Of a stretch of DNA of 13,532 nt, positions 13,215 to 13,532 are shown piece by piece; the stretch's first letter is position 1; each line of letters opens with the position of its first letter. The notes under the pieces were generated by a model. That model ran no database searches, had not been told where the DNA came from, and saw only the letters and a program-made list of their open reading frames with translations. Origin of the DNA: a bacterium (GTDB lineage Bacteria; Electryoneota; Electryoneia; Electryoneales; Electryoneaceae); the NCBI GenBank assembly GCA_028278125.1, contig JANQEY010000316.1, positions 1 through 13,532 on the forward strand. The letters are read 5' to 3'. Position numbers and translations under genes: made by a program.

Positions 13215-13532
13215 ATGCAAAAAGATATCTTCCAGAAAATAGAAACTTCACTAAATGATATATGGGTATCAGATACCGAATATCCAGCCGTCCTGCCTGG
13301 TTCTATTGAAGATGTGATGCGTGTTATAAACCTCTGCCGGCAACTTAGTATCAGAATGTTGTTTGTCGGACAGGGTAGTTCATTTTCATCAAAGTTCAAT
13401 GTCCCCGACAATGTACTCTCTGTTGTTAATCTCAAGAGAGAAGGAATCTCAGTTCCTGATCCAAAGGACATGGTGGTTGAGGTTGAAGCCGGCGTACCGG
13501 CAAAATCAGCCGAAACCTATATTCAAGAGGCA
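13215..13532 (+). CDS. FAD-linked oxidase, N-terminal part (3' end outside window)
   Basis: An open frame of 106 codons runs from ATG 13215 to the window edge. The translation resembles the start of a PCMH-type FAD-binding domain (FAD_binding_4, as in glycolate oxidase GlcD/GlcE). Residues 24-44 read PAVLPGSIEDVMRVINLCRQ and one more residue, the usual entry helix. A phosphate-binding loop VGQGSSFSSKF (51-61), then LSVVNLKREGI and VVEVEAGVPAKS (about 90-101) match the strand pattern. No histidine for covalent FAD attachment is seen in this part. Only one base separates it from the uppS stop, so the two are probably co-transcribed. The substrate cannot be inferred from the fragment. The D-lactate/glycolate dehydrogenase group is the likeliest family. 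Confidence 0.8.
   Translation, partial: MQKDIFQKIETSLNDIWVSDTEYPAVLPGSIEDVMRVINLCRQLSIRMLFVGQGSSFSSKFNVPDNVLSVVNLKREGISVPDPKDMVVEVEAGVPAKSAETYIQEA

Noticed and set aside
1..13532. Mobile elements, CRISPR arrays, phage or defence islands
   Set aside because: No direct repeat arrays, transposase or integrase motifs, tRNA genes or defence-type domains were seen; the content is uniform housekeeping on one strand.

Overview
This window is a compact block of bacterial chromosome in which all fifteen genes lie on the + strand, mostly with gaps of only a few bases or with overlapping stop and start codons. The content is almost entirely conserved housekeeping metabolism. I see no phage, transposon, CRISPR, tRNA or rRNA sequence. 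GC content looks intermediate, roughly mid-40s percent by eye. The organism appears diderm: there is a predicted secreted beta-rich protein and a TPR lipoprotein. The gene mix is two-domain-poor GlmU, LytR_C protein, RsfS, ArgS, PfkB kinase, MtnA, TPR lipoprotein and UppS. Together with non-canonical motifs in ArgS and MtnA, it suggests an uncultured lineage of the broad FCB group (for example Marinimicrobia, KSB1 or Zixibacteria-like bacteria). That placement is an inference and of low confidence.

Region 1 (1-5978) is a tight run. It holds the 3' part of deoB (phosphopentomutase), then rdgB (non-canonical NTP pyrophosphatase), a class I cysteine desulfurase, mnmA (tRNA 2-thiouridylase), panB, panC and a GlmU-like uridyltransferase that lacks the usual acetyltransferase half. 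The desulfurase and MnmA make a natural sulfur-donor/acceptor pair for tRNA wobble-uridine thiolation. PanB and PanC make pantoate and pantothenate for coenzyme A. panB/panC overlap as ATGA and panC/glmU as TAATG, which implies translational coupling.

Region 2 (5979-11115) starts with a small signal-peptide protein, probably of the outer membrane, and a single-pass protein with a LytR C-terminal domain. It continues with rsfS (ribosome silencing factor), argS (arginyl-tRNA synthetase), a PfkB-family sugar kinase and mtnA. The last two overlap as TAATG and probably act in one salvage pathway for methylthioribose or a related ribose derivative. ArgS has NIVS where the class I HIGH signature is expected but keeps KMSKR.

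Region 3 (11116-13532) begins with the longest non-coding stretch in the window (about 190 bases). It holds a well-spaced TTGACA/TTAAAT promoter candidate and several dyad symmetries. A TPR lipoprotein follows, then a 106-base gap with a perfect 9-bp inverted repeat, then uppS (undecaprenyl diphosphate synthase), and one base later the start of a FAD-linked oxidase that runs off the window.

I did not find a clearly new biological system. The points most worth a second look are the ArgS signature replacement, the PfkB-MtnA pair with eIF2B/R15P-isomerase-like substitutions in MtnA, the CxxC+C cysteine set in MnmA, the single-domain GlmU, and the structured non-coding DNA flanking the TPR gene.
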